NCBI RefSeq assembly: GCF_000473205.1
Contig: NZ_KI421507.1
Span: 2,409,302 to 2,473,301, forward strand
Reading direction: 5' to 3'
Origin: Pseudophaeobacter arcticus DSM 23566
GTDB lineage: Bacteria > Pseudomonadota > Alphaproteobacteria > Rhodobacterales > Rhodobacteraceae
DNA length: 64,000 nucleotides
A program made the position numbers and the translations under genes. Below, piece by piece: positions 30,079 through 38,325 of this stretch (positions are counted from its first letter, which is position 1; the number at the start of each line of letters is the position of its first letter). The notes under the pieces were generated by a model. The model did not search any database. It was not told where the DNA came from and was given only the letters and a program-made list of their open reading frames with translations.

Positions 30079-30224
30079 AGGCGCGAGCGTTGGCCCTCTT
30101 GGCGGAAACTGTCAAGCCAAAGCCCGCGCGCAGCGCTGGTGACGTGCTCGACAAACAACGGTTTGTGTCAGCTCCGCCGGATGGGCTTTCAGCCCGCCAG
30201 TCAGCCAACCTGTCAAGCGACCTG

Positions 30225-31328
30225 TCAGCCTTGGTGAATCAAGGTGGAAAACAGCTGCGGATCCAGGCTTTTGTTGGCAAAAAGCGGGCCTTGGGTCAGG
30301 ATGCTGATGGCATCATGGCTGTGCAGGCTTTCCTGATGGCTGGCAACGATGCGGAAATCCTTGATTCGGGCATCCTCTTGCAAGGCCTCGCAGAACAGCC
30401 GCGCCGCATCCTCGACAAAGATCGGATTAGAGGCGTTCAGCTCGGCAAAGGCCTGTTCATCCTCGCGCTTGACCATCACCTGCGTCTCGGTTGGCACCGC
30501 CCTGCGGCAATGTTCAATCAGATCCTCAAACCAGAGACATTCGCCCTCGGGGTCCGTTGCAACCGAAATCCGTGCCACCGAGCGCTGCGAATGCGGCGTG
30601 GCCAGTTGCCCCCGCGACTGGCGCGCATGTTCACTCAGCTCCAGCGAACAAGGGCAGGTCGAGGAATAGACATAGTCCAGATGCATCACCTTGTGGCGCA
30701 GCCCCTCAGACTGCACCAGCTCCAGCGCGATGTCGTAATACTGATAGCCAGACAGGCCAGAGCGCAGACTTTCAATCCGCACCGGGAAGGAAAACCGCAT
30801 CTGTAGCCGCGCATCCATGCTTTCCAGATCCCTAAGGTAATCGCTCAGCGCTGCCTCCATCACCTCAAAACTAAAGGTTTTTTCCGCGTGCTTGTAAAAG
30901 GACCGCATGATCCGGGACATGTTGATGCCCTTTTTGTCGGCCTCCAGGCTGACGGACCCGGTGATGCTGGTCTCCAATGTTTGATCGCCGCCATCGCGGC
31001 TATGGAACCGGATCGGCAGACGGAAATTCGATATACCGACGTGCTGTATCTGTTCCTTGGCGCCGCGAATGAGGCTGGCAGGCCCGTTTTGCAGATCCGG
31101 CAGGGTGGCGCGGTAGGCTTCGTCGGACACAAAATCTGCCGGGTAGTTGCGCGACAGCTCAGGGTAGTTGCCCACTTCACGTCCCGGCAACAGGCGTGCA
31201 ACAGCCGGATCCAGCTGCGCCACCTCGGTGGGGTTTGCAGATTCGGCCCACTGCCGCAGCAGGGCCAGAGCCGCTTCGGCAGCTTGACGATCGGGGGCCT
31301 CGGACAGATCACGCGTGGGAATATTCAT
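30225..31328 (-). CDS. folE2: GTP cyclohydrolase FolE2 (type IB)
   Basis: Converts GTP to 7,8-dihydroneopterin triphosphate, first step of folate synthesis, using a metal-flexible fold unlike zinc-only FolE. About 367 residues. Marks: QHVGISNFRLPI near the N-terminal third, the catalytic cysteine in STCPCSLELSEHA, and ATPHSQRS. The ATG at 31328 is used; a GTG four codons upstream (31340) is possible. No Zur-type box was identified. Stands alone between trkH and metZ. Confidence 0.94.
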   Translation of the reverse strand: MNIPTRDLSEAPDRQAAEAALALLRQWAESANPTEVAQLDPAVARLLPGREVGNYPELSRNYPADFVSDEAYRATLPDLQNGPASLIRGAKEQIQHVGISNFRLPIRFHSRDGGDQTLETSITGSVSLEADKKGINMSRIMRSFYKHAEKTFSFEVMEAALSDYLRDLESMDARLQMRFSFPVRIESLRSGLSGYQYYDIALELVQSEGLRHKVMHLDYVYSSTCPCSLELSEHARQSRGQLATPHSQRSVARISVATDPEGECLWFEDLIEHCRRAVPTETQVMVKREDEQAFAELNASNPIFVEDAARLFCEALQEDARIKDFRIVASHQESLHSHDAISILTQGPLFANKSLDPQLFSTLIHQG

Positions 31329-31488
31329 GGCAATACGCACTCCGGTAGCGCCGCCCTGCAGGGGCCGCGTTCAACTGTTTAGACCTTTACGGCGCAAAAC
31401 TCAAAACGGATCAGTCAAATACGTCAGGTTTGACCCCGGATCGGACGAAAGCCTCCAATCCGGGGGTGCCTAAAGGTCAGAGCCGGCC

Positions 31489-32679
31489 TTAGCCCTGTGC
31501 CGCCGCAAGCGCCTGTTTCAGGTCCGCGATCAGGTCAGCACTGTCTTCCAGCCCCACTGAAAAGCGTACCAGACCGGGGGTGATTCCCAAGGCAGTCTTT
31601 TGGTCATCCGGCAGGCGCTGGTGAGTGGTGGTTGCCGGGTGGGTGGCAATGGATTTGGCATCCCCAAGGTTGTTGGAGATCACCGGAATCGTCAGTGCAT
31701 TGAGGAAACGGAACGCCGCCGCCTTGCCACCTTTGAGATCCAGCGACAGCACCGTTCCGCCCTTGCCACCAAGTTGGCTTTGCACCAGCGCATGCTGCGC
31801 ATGGGTCGCAAGCCCGGGGTAGATGGTGCGCTCCAGCGCCGCGTGACCGGCAAAAGCCTGCGCAATCAACAGCGCGCTTTCAGCCTGCGCCCTGACCCGC
31901 AGATCAATGGTTTCCAGGCCTTTGAGCAGGGTCCAGGCATTAAAGGGGCTGAGAGAGCCGCCAGTGTGTTTCATGTAGGGTTCCAAGGTGCCGCGAATAT
32001 AGTCCTTGGTGCCCAGAACCACACCGCCCAGCACCCGGCCCTGGCCGTCGATATGCTTGGTAGCGGAGTAAACAACCACATCGGCGCCCTGCGCGATGGC
32101 CTTGGAAAACACCGGGGTCGAGAACACATTGTCCACCACCACCGTGGCGCCGACCTCATGTGCCAGCGCGGCAACCGCCGTGATGTCGATGACCTCCAAT
32201 GTGGGGTTCGACATGCTTTCAAAAAACACTGCCTTGGTGTCAGGGCGCAGGGCCGCGCGCCACTGGTCCAGATCGGTGCCATCCACAAACGTCACCTCAA
32301 CCCCAAAGCGGGCCAGGACATTTTCCAGAATGTACAGACAGGACCCAAACAGCGCCTTGGCAGAAACAACGTGATCGCCCGCCTTGAGCAGTGAGGTCAG
32401 CGCGCCGCTGACAGCCGCCATACCGGAAGCGGTTGCAAAGGCATCCTCCGCGCCTTCCAACAGCGCGATACGCTCTTCGAACATTGCCACGGTTGGGTTG
32501 CCATAGCGCGCATAGATGAACTCATCCGGGCCGGTTTCCAGGAACCGCGCCTCTGCCTGCTCGGCGCTGTCATAGACAAAGCCCTGGGTCAGGAAGATCG
32601 CTTCGCTCACTTCGTTGTATTGGCTGCGGCGGGTGCCGCCATGCACCAGTTTGGTGCGGTTGTTCCAAGTCTCGCTCAT
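31489..32679 (-). CDS. metZ: O-succinylhomoserine sulfhydrylase
   Basis: PLP enzyme of the Cys/Met family that makes homocysteine from O-succinylhomoserine and sulfide. About 396 residues. Motifs: ATASGMAAVSGALTSLLKAGDHVV, and the PLP lysine in YSATKHIDGQGRVLGG. The start at 32679 has GGAGG eight bases ahead; the longer frame up to 32787 would run through the riboswitch and is rejected. Control is by a SAM-II riboswitch and attenuator in the leader. O-acetylhomoserine use cannot be excluded. Confidence 0.94.
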   Translation of the reverse strand: MSETWNNRTKLVHGGTRRSQYNEVSEAIFLTQGFVYDSAEQAEARFLETGPDEFIYARYGNPTVAMFEERIALLEGAEDAFATASGMAAVSGALTSLLKAGDHVVSAKALFGSCLYILENVLARFGVEVTFVDGTDLDQWRAALRPDTKAVFFESMSNPTLEVIDITAVAALAHEVGATVVVDNVFSTPVFSKAIAQGADVVVYSATKHIDGQGRVLGGVVLGTKDYIRGTLEPYMKHTGGSLSPFNAWTLLKGLETIDLRVRAQAESALLIAQAFAGHAALERTIYPGLATHAQHALVQSQLGGKGGTVLSLDLKGGKAAAFRFLNALTIPVISNNLGDAKSIATHPATTTHQRLPDDQKTALGITPGLVRFSVGLEDSADLIADLKQALAAAQG

Positions 32680-32707
32680 CTCAAATCCTCCGCGCTTTTC
32701 GCGCAAC

Positions 32708-32740
32708 AAAAAACCCCCGTCCGGCCAAGCGAAAGGGGGT
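32708..32740 (-). terminator. Intrinsic terminator (attenuator) between SAM-II aptamer and metZ
   Basis: On the minus strand an ACCCCC stem and a GGGGGT partner enclose about 16-20 bases and are followed by a run of T. It lies after the aptamer and before the ribosome binding site, the place expected for SAM-dependent transcription stop. Confidence 0.75.
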
Positions 32741-32754
32741 CCTTCACATCCTGA

Positions 32755-32806
32755 CCTCTTTAGCGGAATATTTAACGTGGCCCGCAATCCGGTTACAAAT
32801 CTACCA
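32755..32806 (-). ncRNA. SAM-II riboswitch (metA-type)
   Basis: The minus strand shows the conserved blocks of the SAM-II aptamer in order: GATTTGTAACCG, GATTGCGGGCCACGTTAA and CCGCTAAAGAGG, the last giving the pseudoknot strand. SAM-II elements are known in the 5' leaders of methionine genes of alphaproteobacteria. Position, order and the metZ gene downstream all agree; high SAM would lower metZ expression. Confidence 0.85.
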
Positions 32807-32927
32807 CATTCAGGAAGATTATACCTGAAATTTCAACACATTAGCGCCAATTTTCCAACCAGATCAAGCCTAAAAGCTCGCATCTTTTCCGCATATTTAC
32901 CAGCGTTTACGAGCATTCCATTTTGAT

Positions 32928-32967
32928 GGTATGCCCCTAAGGCATACCTGAGCACTCAGGGCATACC
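32928..32967. repeat. Inverted and direct GGCATACC repeats ahead of the integrase
   Basis: GGTATGCC (32928) - CCTAA - GGCATACC (32941) is a perfect hairpin-forming dyad; GGCATACC recurs at 32960, 19 bases on. Ends 16 bases before the integrase ATG. Could be integrase/excisionase arm sites or an operator. Confidence 0.7.
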
Positions 32968-32983
32968 AGACAGCAGGGGTACC

Positions 32984-34057
32984 ATGGGAACGATTGCAGA
33001 GCGCAAGTTATCCAACGGACGCACCGCCTATAAGGCTCAGATTATTCTGAAACGCAAGGGTGAACCAACTTACAGAGAATCCCGGCAGTTTCCGCGCCGA
33101 GCCACGGCAAACGCTTGGATGCAGCGGCGCGAAAAGGAATTACGCCAACCCGGCGCCTTAGAAAAAGCCAGGGCGCCCCGGCCAACTCTATCTGACGCCA
33201 TCAACAGGTATATTGACGACCACAAAAAGAGTTATGGGAAGTCAAAAGCCCAAGTCCTTGCAAAACTAGCACAAACCGATCTTGCCCAAATTGCTTGCGA
33301 AGAAGTCACCAGCCAGAAAATCGTGGACTTTGCGAGAGAGTTCGGACACAAACGCGCGGCATCCACAGTAGGGAACTACCTTACACACCTTTCCCCCGTC
33401 TTTAAGCTCGCCCGCCCCGCCTGGAACCTAGATCTTGACCCCGCCGCTATGGCGGATGCACTCGTTGTTTGCAAACAGCTCGGGATAATCTCTAAATCGA
33501 ATCGCCGTAATAGACGCCCCACGCTAGATGAGCTGGACAAGCTACTAGCCCACTACGAAGACAGCGCCATACGGGGCCACATGCCCATGCACAAAATCAT
33601 TGCTTTCGCGATATTCTCCACGCGCCGACAGGACGAGATTGTGCGGATCAAATGGGAGGACCTAGAACCAGAGAACAATCGAGTTTTGGTAAAGGACATG
33701 AAAAATCCGGGTGAAAAAATTGGCAATGATGTTTGGTGCGAACTTACCCCAGAGGCCATGAGGATCATCAACTCAATGCCTACCGGCCCTGCTGACGCTT
33801 CGATATTCCCCTACCGCGCCAACAACATTTCTGCGTCCTTCATTCGAACCTGCGCCCTTCTTGGCATCGTGGATCTTCGCTTTCATGATCTGCGGCATGA
33901 AGGCGTCACCCGACTATTTGAAATGGGCCGCACAATCCCGCTTGCGGCCAGCGTTTCTGGCCACCGCAGTTGGCAAAGCCTGCAGCGATACAGCCACATT
34001 AAAACGCCTGGTGACAAGTATGATGGGTGGCCTTGGCTAGATCGAGTATGCGGATAG
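32984..34057 (+). CDS. int: Tyrosine recombinase (phage integrase)
   Basis: Site-specific recombinase of 357 residues for integration and excision. The N-terminal arm-binding region (RKLSNGRTAYKAQI) is followed by a SAM-like core-binding domain (about 75-175) and the catalytic domain. Catalytic residues visible: R in FSTRRQDEIVRIKW, H-x-x-R in FHDLRHEGVTRLFE, H in VSGHRSWQSL and Y in LQRYSH. AGGGG lies ahead of the ATG. It marks the host-prophage border and faces the leftward late genes, with 15 bases between stops. Confidence 0.93.
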   Translation: MGTIAERKLSNGRTAYKAQIILKRKGEPTYRESRQFPRRATANAWMQRREKELRQPGALEKARAPRPTLSDAINRYIDDHKKSYGKSKAQVLAKLAQTDLAQIACEEVTSQKIVDFAREFGHKRAASTVGNYLTHLSPVFKLARPAWNLDLDPAAMADALVVCKQLGIISKSNRRNRRPTLDELDKLLAHYEDSAIRGHMPMHKIIAFAIFSTRRQDEIVRIKWEDLEPENNRVLVKDMKNPGEKIGNDVWCELTPEAMRIINSMPTGPADASIFPYRANNISASFIRTCALLGIVDLRFHDLRHEGVTRLFEMGRTIPLAASVSGHRSWQSLQRYSHIKTPGDKYDGWPWLDRVCG

Positions 34058-34072
34058 GCTTCGCCAGCCAAA

Positions 34073-34504
34073 TCACTCCGCCCAGACCCGGTGCGGGGTC
34101 TGCACCGCCTTGCCGTCGATCTGGCGCACCCCATGCAGCTCGTAGGCGCGCAGGGCGTCTGTGAGATGCACTGTTACCCCTTGCAGCGCCCAGGCGGCGC
34201 AGGTGAGCTGCCATAGCTCAAAGCCGTCCTCATCGCGCCCCAGCTGGTCGCGCGGGCCTAGGCGCCAGTTCACCAGATAGTCAGACCCCGGCGCGGGGTG
34301 GCCGATCCAGGAGCTGACACAGTTTGGCGCGTCCCGCAGGGTGCCGTCCTCATCTTGAACCAGCAGGTTTGAGGCCAGGGCCACCTGTTCAAGGATCTCG
34401 CGGCTGGGGGCCGAAACCATGACGTCGACCACCTCCAGCGCGCCGGTCATGGTGATTTTGGCAAAGGCTTCGAACTCGGTGCCATTCTTGTCCTGAAGGA
34501 TCAT
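34073..34504 (-). CDS. Hypothetical prophage protein (143 residues)
   Basis: Not recognised. Last gene of the leftward late block. It begins MILQDKNGTEFEAFAKI and is soluble, with no signal peptide or membrane helix. The start at 34504 is chosen because it overlaps the upstream stop by ATGA; the frame extends to 34549. Its position after a fibre-like gene suggests a tail-tip or host-lysogen function, which is a guess. Confidence 0.7.
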   Translation of the reverse strand: MILQDKNGTEFEAFAKITMTGALEVVDVMVSAPSREILEQVALASNLLVQDEDGTLRDAPNCVSSWIGHPAPGSDYLVNWRLGPRDQLGRDEDGFELWQLTCAAWALQGVTVHLTDALRAYELHGVRQIDGKAVQTPHRVWAE

Positions 34505-35940
34505 GATGTTGCCCCTACCATTGCCGCACTCGGCAGGGCGTTGGGCCATAGCCGGAGGTCTTTGATTGTGGCGCTGCCCACCGGGAAGAGCTGCATTGGC
34601 GCCGCCAAAAGGGCAGCCATGCCACCGTGGGCGGTCTGCCCGGTGGACACCCCGTTGTAAAAGCCTTCGATGTGGGTGGCGTCCAGGACAAAAGCCAGCG
34701 CAAAGGCTTCCTCAGAGCCAAGGGCCATGGCGTCGTCTGCCCCCAGTACCTCAGTCAAAACGCCCCCGACCTTGCTGCGGAAACTTGGTTTGCCCGTATG
34801 CGCCCCGGCTGTTGAGACACAAAGGTCAATGAAATTGTCGGCGTCACTCTCCCACTGCAAGGGGATAGCGTTGCTGGAGCTCTCAGGTTCCTTCGCCCGC
34901 GTCATGGTCCCCGTCATCATGAAGGTCAGCGCCTCTGGCATGGTGACCACACGGGCAGAAAACCGACTGACAACTGCATTTGTCGGGGCAGTATCTGCAT
35001 ATACACCGATTGTGGAGGCGGCAGTGGTTGCCGGGATCAAGAACGAATATTTTCCCGCCGCCAAGGCGTAATTGTTTGCACCACCTATGGCGAACCTCAA
35101 AGCCCCCGAGGTCAAATCATCAACGTCAACTTCAAGAAGAATGGTATCCCCAGCCGTTGCCGGTGACCGGACGACAAACGAACGGTCATTCACCGCCACA
35201 TCCTCAAAGATCAATTTGCCATCGGCAGCAGAAATACCACCGTCGGCAGTATTCCACACAGTCGCAAAAGACGGGTCAGGGTTCAGCTCGGGACCAAACA
35301 CGCCAACAGCCCTGGCCAGTTCCACAGGGGCAATCTGCAGGCTCTCAGCGGCGGTAGAGACCTGCGCCGCTTCGGTGCTGATGTAGTCTGTGGCAAAGGG
35401 CCCGGCCTCAAGCTGGGCGGTTTGAACATCGCCCGAGACCGTCAGGGTTAGCGATCCTCCGCTGGGGGTGAAGGCCAGGCGGACGCTGTTCACCTCGCCA
35501 GTTCCCGCCCCGATCAGCGGCCCATCTGTTGCCGCACCAGAGAGGGTGACTGTTCCGGTTCCGGTGAAGCTCAGAACATGTTCCACCGCCGCAACTGTTA
35601 CCACCTGCGTCGACAGGGCGTCACTGTTCAGCAGCAGGTTTGTCCGCACCTCAGAACAGACAGCCAGCCCGGCAGGCACCAGCTTGCCGCCCTGCCAGAT
35701 GTGGTGCCCCCTGCGCGGCTCCCCCGCCAGCGCCTTGACCCAATGCCCCAGGGCGTTCAGCTTCCAGGCCGCTGACAGCCGCGCAAAGTCGAACAGCCCG
35801 CCAAAGGTGACGGCGCGGCCATCAAGCCCATAGACCCCGGCAGAATAATCCGCGACCACAGCGGGAGCCTTGCCGCCGATATTATAGCGCGCCAGCGGTA
35901 GGGCCTGCCCCGCGCCGATGCCCAAACCGAGCCCCAGCAT
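34501..35940 (-). CDS. Phage fibre/spike-like structural protein
   Basis: Protein of 479 residues with a glycine- and alanine-rich beta-type composition. Segment NLLLNSDALSTQVVTVAA, followed by FTGTGTVTLSGAATDGP (about 120-165), resembles the phage head-spike/fibre carbohydrate-binding type repeat. The C-terminal region (QWESDADNFIDLC onward, HIEGFYNGVSTG) reads like a LamG/concanavalin-like sheet. Probably a receptor-binding or decoration protein. Start overlaps the spike base gene stop by one base (TGATG). Confidence 0.75.
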   Translation of the reverse strand: MLGLGLGIGAGQALPLARYNIGGKAPAVVADYSAGVYGLDGRAVTFGGLFDFARLSAAWKLNALGHWVKALAGEPRRGHHIWQGGKLVPAGLAVCSEVRTNLLLNSDALSTQVVTVAAVEHVLSFTGTGTVTLSGAATDGPLIGAGTGEVNSVRLAFTPSGGSLTLTVSGDVQTAQLEAGPFATDYISTEAAQVSTAAESLQIAPVELARAVGVFGPELNPDPSFATVWNTADGGISAADGKLIFEDVAVNDRSFVVRSPATAGDTILLEVDVDDLTSGALRFAIGGANNYALAAGKYSFLIPATTAASTIGVYADTAPTNAVVSRFSARVVTMPEALTFMMTGTMTRAKEPESSSNAIPLQWESDADNFIDLCVSTAGAHTGKPSFRSKVGGVLTEVLGADDAMALGSEEAFALAFVLDATHIEGFYNGVSTGQTAHGGMAALLAAPMQLFPVGSATIKDLRLWPNALPSAAMVGATS

Positions 35941-36203
35941 CAGAGCCAGCCTGCAACTGTCGCGGTGGTCCCGGTGGCCTCGACGCCGATTGCCGAAATC
36001 TGCAGTGTTTCGCCTGCTGAAACCGCATAGGTGATCACCACGCCATTGACGTCCCGAATGGCGACATCGCCCGAGGTGAGAACCCGCAAGACGCGGGGCC
36101 GCAGCGGCAGGTCGACACCATCGGCCGGCACAATGGCAAAATGCTCTGTGGCGGGGCTGGTCAAGCTGCGGCTCAGCGCGGCAAAAGGATCAGTCTGGGG
36201 CAT
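35940..36203 (-). CDS. Spike base protein, RCAP_rcc01079-like
   Basis: Small protein of 87 residues with the pattern of the spike base family first named from the Rhodobacter capsulatus gene transfer agent (rcc01079): FAIVPADGVDLPLRPRVLRV, then SGDVAIRDVNG, and ISAIGVEATGTTATVAGW at the end. It would anchor the fibre/spike encoded by the next gene. Recognition is by remembered pattern only. Confidence 0.72.
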   Translation of the reverse strand: MPQTDPFAALSRSLTSPATEHFAIVPADGVDLPLRPRVLRVLTSGDVAIRDVNGVVITYAVSAGETLQISAIGVEATGTTATVAGWL

Positions 36204-36232
36204 GGTTTGGCCTCGTAATTTAATGTGAGTTT

Positions 36233-36487
36233 TCAGCCCTCGTGCGGGCTGGATGGATTCAGAATGTCAGCCACGGTGGCCAGCTTGCCATTGGCGCAGG
36301 ACCGCCCCCGCGCCTCGGCAATCAGGGCATCCGAGATCTGGCCCTCAGATTGCGGCAGCGGGCCGGTGTATCCGGCGCAGGGCTGCAGCAGATCGGCCGG
36401 CACATTTGGTGGCGGTATCACCACCTCACTGGCTGGTTGAGAACAACCGGCCAGCAGTAGCGGCAAGCAAAGGGGATAAAGGCGCAT
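36233..36487 (-). CDS. Rz1-like o-spanin lipoprotein
   Basis: Protein of 84 residues starting MRLYPLCLPLLLAGCSQ, a lipoprotein signal peptide with lipobox LLAGC; the mature protein is short and proline-containing (VVIPPPNVP). It starts inside the Rz-like gene in another frame and overlaps it by 62 bases, the classic Rz/Rz1 arrangement. Role: outer-membrane spanin subunit that fuses the membranes at lysis. The longer frame to 36724 reads Rz out of frame and is rejected. Confidence 0.8.
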   Translation of the reverse strand: MRLYPLCLPLLLAGCSQPASEVVIPPPNVPADLLQPCAGYTGPLPQSEGQISDALIAEARGRSCANGKLATVADILNPSSPHEG

Positions 36488-36773
36488 CGCGGCCCTCCAT
36501 CTGTTGCAGATCATTGGAAAGCGCCACCCAGGCGCGCGCCTCATCGGCGGCGCGGTCCAGGTGGGCGCGGTGAATGCGGGCGGTCTCGGCAGCCTGCTGC
36601 AGGCTGGCCTGTGCCGTTGCCAGATCCGCTTGCGTAGCCGCCAGCTCGGCCCGCAGGTGGGTGCGGTCCTGGAAGGCATCCGCCACAGTCCAGACCACCC
36701 CGGCCAGCACGGACACCAGGGCAAGCCCTGGCAGATTGCGCAGCACCCAACCCCATATCCTAACCGGGATCAT
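36426..36773 (-). CDS. Rz-like i-spanin
   Basis: Protein of 115 residues with one N-terminal membrane helix (WVLRNLPGLALVSVLAGVVW) followed by an alanine/glutamine-rich coiled coil (about 35-90), as in i-spanins. The start at 36773 overlaps the endolysin stop as ATGA. It would pair through its C-terminus with the Rz1-like lipoprotein across the periplasm in the last step of lysis. Confidence 0.8.
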   Translation of the reverse strand: MIPVRIWGWVLRNLPGLALVSVLAGVVWTVADAFQDRTHLRAELAATQADLATAQASLQQAAETARIHRAHLDRAADEARAWVALSNDLQQMEGRDAPLSPLLAATAGRLFSTSQ

Positions 36774-37495
36774 GCCGCCTCTTTTAGCGCCTGATGGCAC
36801 ATGGCGCGCTCGGCGCCGCGCCGGTTGCCCAGCCCCGGTATGATCCGCCCGCCTGCCCTGTTCCAGCGCGGCAGCTCATTGCAGGCGCCTGTCAGATCCC
36901 CGGCATTGGCGCGGCGCACCAGGGTAGATTTGCAGGCGGCCCCTGCCCCGACGTTGTAGGTCCAGCTGACCAGGGCGATCTTCATGCCGACCGGCACCTG
37001 GTGTTTCAGGCATTTGTCCAGCGCCACCTCATAGGCGACGATCTCACGCGCCAGCATGGCGTCGCACTCAGCCTTGCTGTAGCGATCACCGGGCTGCACC
37101 CCCTTGGTTTCGCCATAGCAGACCGTCCAGACGTTAACTACATCGCGGTAGGCTTGCGTCCGCAGCCCCTCCCACTGGCCAATGAAGCCAATGGCCGTGC
37201 TCATGGCGATCCCGCTGCCCGCGATCAGCCCAACCGTGCGCCGCCGCACGGCGCCGCCCGTCTCCCGGCGGAAGGCAGCAAGGCTGGACAAGCCGTTCTG
37301 GAGCACCAGCCGCGCCGGGATCGCCAGCGCCTGGCATGTGGCCGAGGCCATGGCAAAATACAGCGGATCCCAGCCGAGCATGCCGGGTTGGACCAGGGCC
37401 AGAAAATATCCGCCCAGCAGAACCAGGCTCGCCAAAATGAGCCGGACAGACCAGGACTTGCCGAGAGTGGGGCGCCAGTTTGAGATCAGTTTCAT
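36770..37495 (-). CDS. Endolysin (GH24 lysozyme) with N-terminal membrane domain
   Basis: Protein of 241 residues. Residues 1-85 carry hydrophobic stretches (VRLILASLVLLGGYFLALV and LYFAMASATCQALAIP) resembling a small phage membrane protein; a third weakly hydrophobic stretch (88-104) leads into a T4-lysozyme-type GH24 domain. The catalytic triad E109, D118 and T124 has the spacing of T4 lysozyme (9 and 6). GGAG precedes the ATG at 37495. The fusion of a membrane domain to a muramidase is unusual: either a membrane-tethered (SAR-like) endolysin or a holin-endolysin fusion. A separate holin lies just upstream. Confidence 0.85.
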   Translation of the reverse strand: MKLISNWRPTLGKSWSVRLILASLVLLGGYFLALVQPGMLGWDPLYFAMASATCQALAIPARLVLQNGLSSLAAFRRETGGAVRRRTVGLIAGSGIAMSTAIGFIGQWEGLRTQAYRDVVNVWTVCYGETKGVQPGDRYSKAECDAMLAREIVAYEVALDKCLKHQVPVGMKIALVSWTYNVGAGAACKSTLVRRANAGDLTGACNELPRWNRAGGRIIPGLGNRRGAERAMCHQALKEAA

Positions 37496-37572
37496 ATGAT
37501 GTCTCCAATGCAAAAGACCCCGCCAGCGGCAGGGTTGGGTTCAGGTTTTGGATTTTGGGTTTTGTGGTAGTT

Positions 37573-37887
37573 TTACGGCTTGGTACGCATCAGCCATTTG
37601 GTCAGCATCACCTCAGCCCCGCGCGGGCCGCTCCAGCCCGCCAGCGCCACGATGCCGGTGGTCACGGTTGGACCTACACCCATGTAGCTGGCAATGGCCT
37701 CGCCAATGATGGCCATGCCAATGGCCACCGGGATTTCCCAGAGCAGCTCCGGGCCAAAGAAACGCCGCCGACCTTTGCGCACCTCGCCGGAATGCCACAT
37801 CAAACGGCCTATGGTGGCCCCGACCAGCGTGGTGGCAGCACCACCCAGCAGGTTCGACATCCAGTCGATCAGCCCCGGCTCAGGCAT
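37573..37887 (-). CDS. Phage holin (LydA-like)
   Basis: Protein of about 104 residues with LGGAATTLVGATIGRLMW, a charged RKGRRRFFGPELLWEIP segment and two more hydrophobic stretches (VAIGMAIIGEAIASYMG, VTTGIVALAGW). The pattern fits the LydA-type holin family. The ATG at 37887 overlaps the upstream stop by one base. It would form lesions in the inner membrane that release or activate the endolysin encoded 77 bases downstream. Confidence 0.78.
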   Translation of the reverse strand: MPEPGLIDWMSNLLGGAATTLVGATIGRLMWHSGEVRKGRRRFFGPELLWEIPVAIGMAIIGEAIASYMGVGPTVTTGIVALAGWSGPRGAEVMLTKWLMRTKP

Positions 37888-38321
37888 CACCCCGCCCCCA
37901 GAGTGTTCAGCGCCGCATCAAGCGCCACCAGGGCGGCCTGCACCTGCGCAGGCGTTGTCGCGACCTCAATTGCCGCGCGGGTTTTGCGCCGCAGACCGGC
38001 CAGCTGTGCCGCGATGTCGGCGTAGCTCTCAGCCATCGCGACAATCGCTGCTGCCAGATCCGCAACCGCCTCGCCAGTAATGTCCGCCTCGGCCTGCAGC
38101 ATTGCCAGCTGATCGGCGCTGGCCGCATCCGCCAGACAGGCCCGCGCCGCCACGGCCTTGGTGGCCCAGCTGTCGCGTTCCGCCTGGGGCACCTGGCCTG
38201 TGATTTCCGAGGCCGCCGCTGCGAGCTGCTGCAGCGCCCGCGCCAGGCCGTCAGCCTTGGCCTGCGCCAGGGCTTGGGCAGCGTGGGTTTCTGCGGTGGT
38301 GATCGTGAGCAAGAATGTCAT
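37887..38321 (-). CDS. Hypothetical prophage protein, alanine-rich helical
   Basis: Protein of about 144 residues, almost wholly alanine-rich helix/coiled coil (TTAETHAAQALAQAKADG onward). No motif is recognised. The start at 38321 is chosen over 38384 because GGAGG lies ahead and the longer form would read through the upstream stop region. The position just before the holin and after fibre genes is where fibre-assembly chaperones are often found; that role is a guess. Confidence 0.65.
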   Translation of the reverse strand: MTFLLTITTAETHAAQALAQAKADGLARALQQLAAAASEITGQVPQAERDSWATKAVAARACLADAASADQLAMLQAEADITGEAVADLAAAIVAMAESYADIAAQLAGLRRKTRAAIEVATTPAQVQAALVALDAALNTLGAG

Positions 38322-38325
38322 GGGC

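Noticed and set aside
32680..32787. N-terminal extension of metZ to 32787
   Set aside because: It would translate the SAM-II aptamer and terminator; the ATG at 32679 has a strong ribosome binding site.
36233..36724. 163-residue frame that contains the Rz1-like protein
   Set aside because: The first 79 residues are an out-of-frame reading of the Rz gene; the real start is at 36487.
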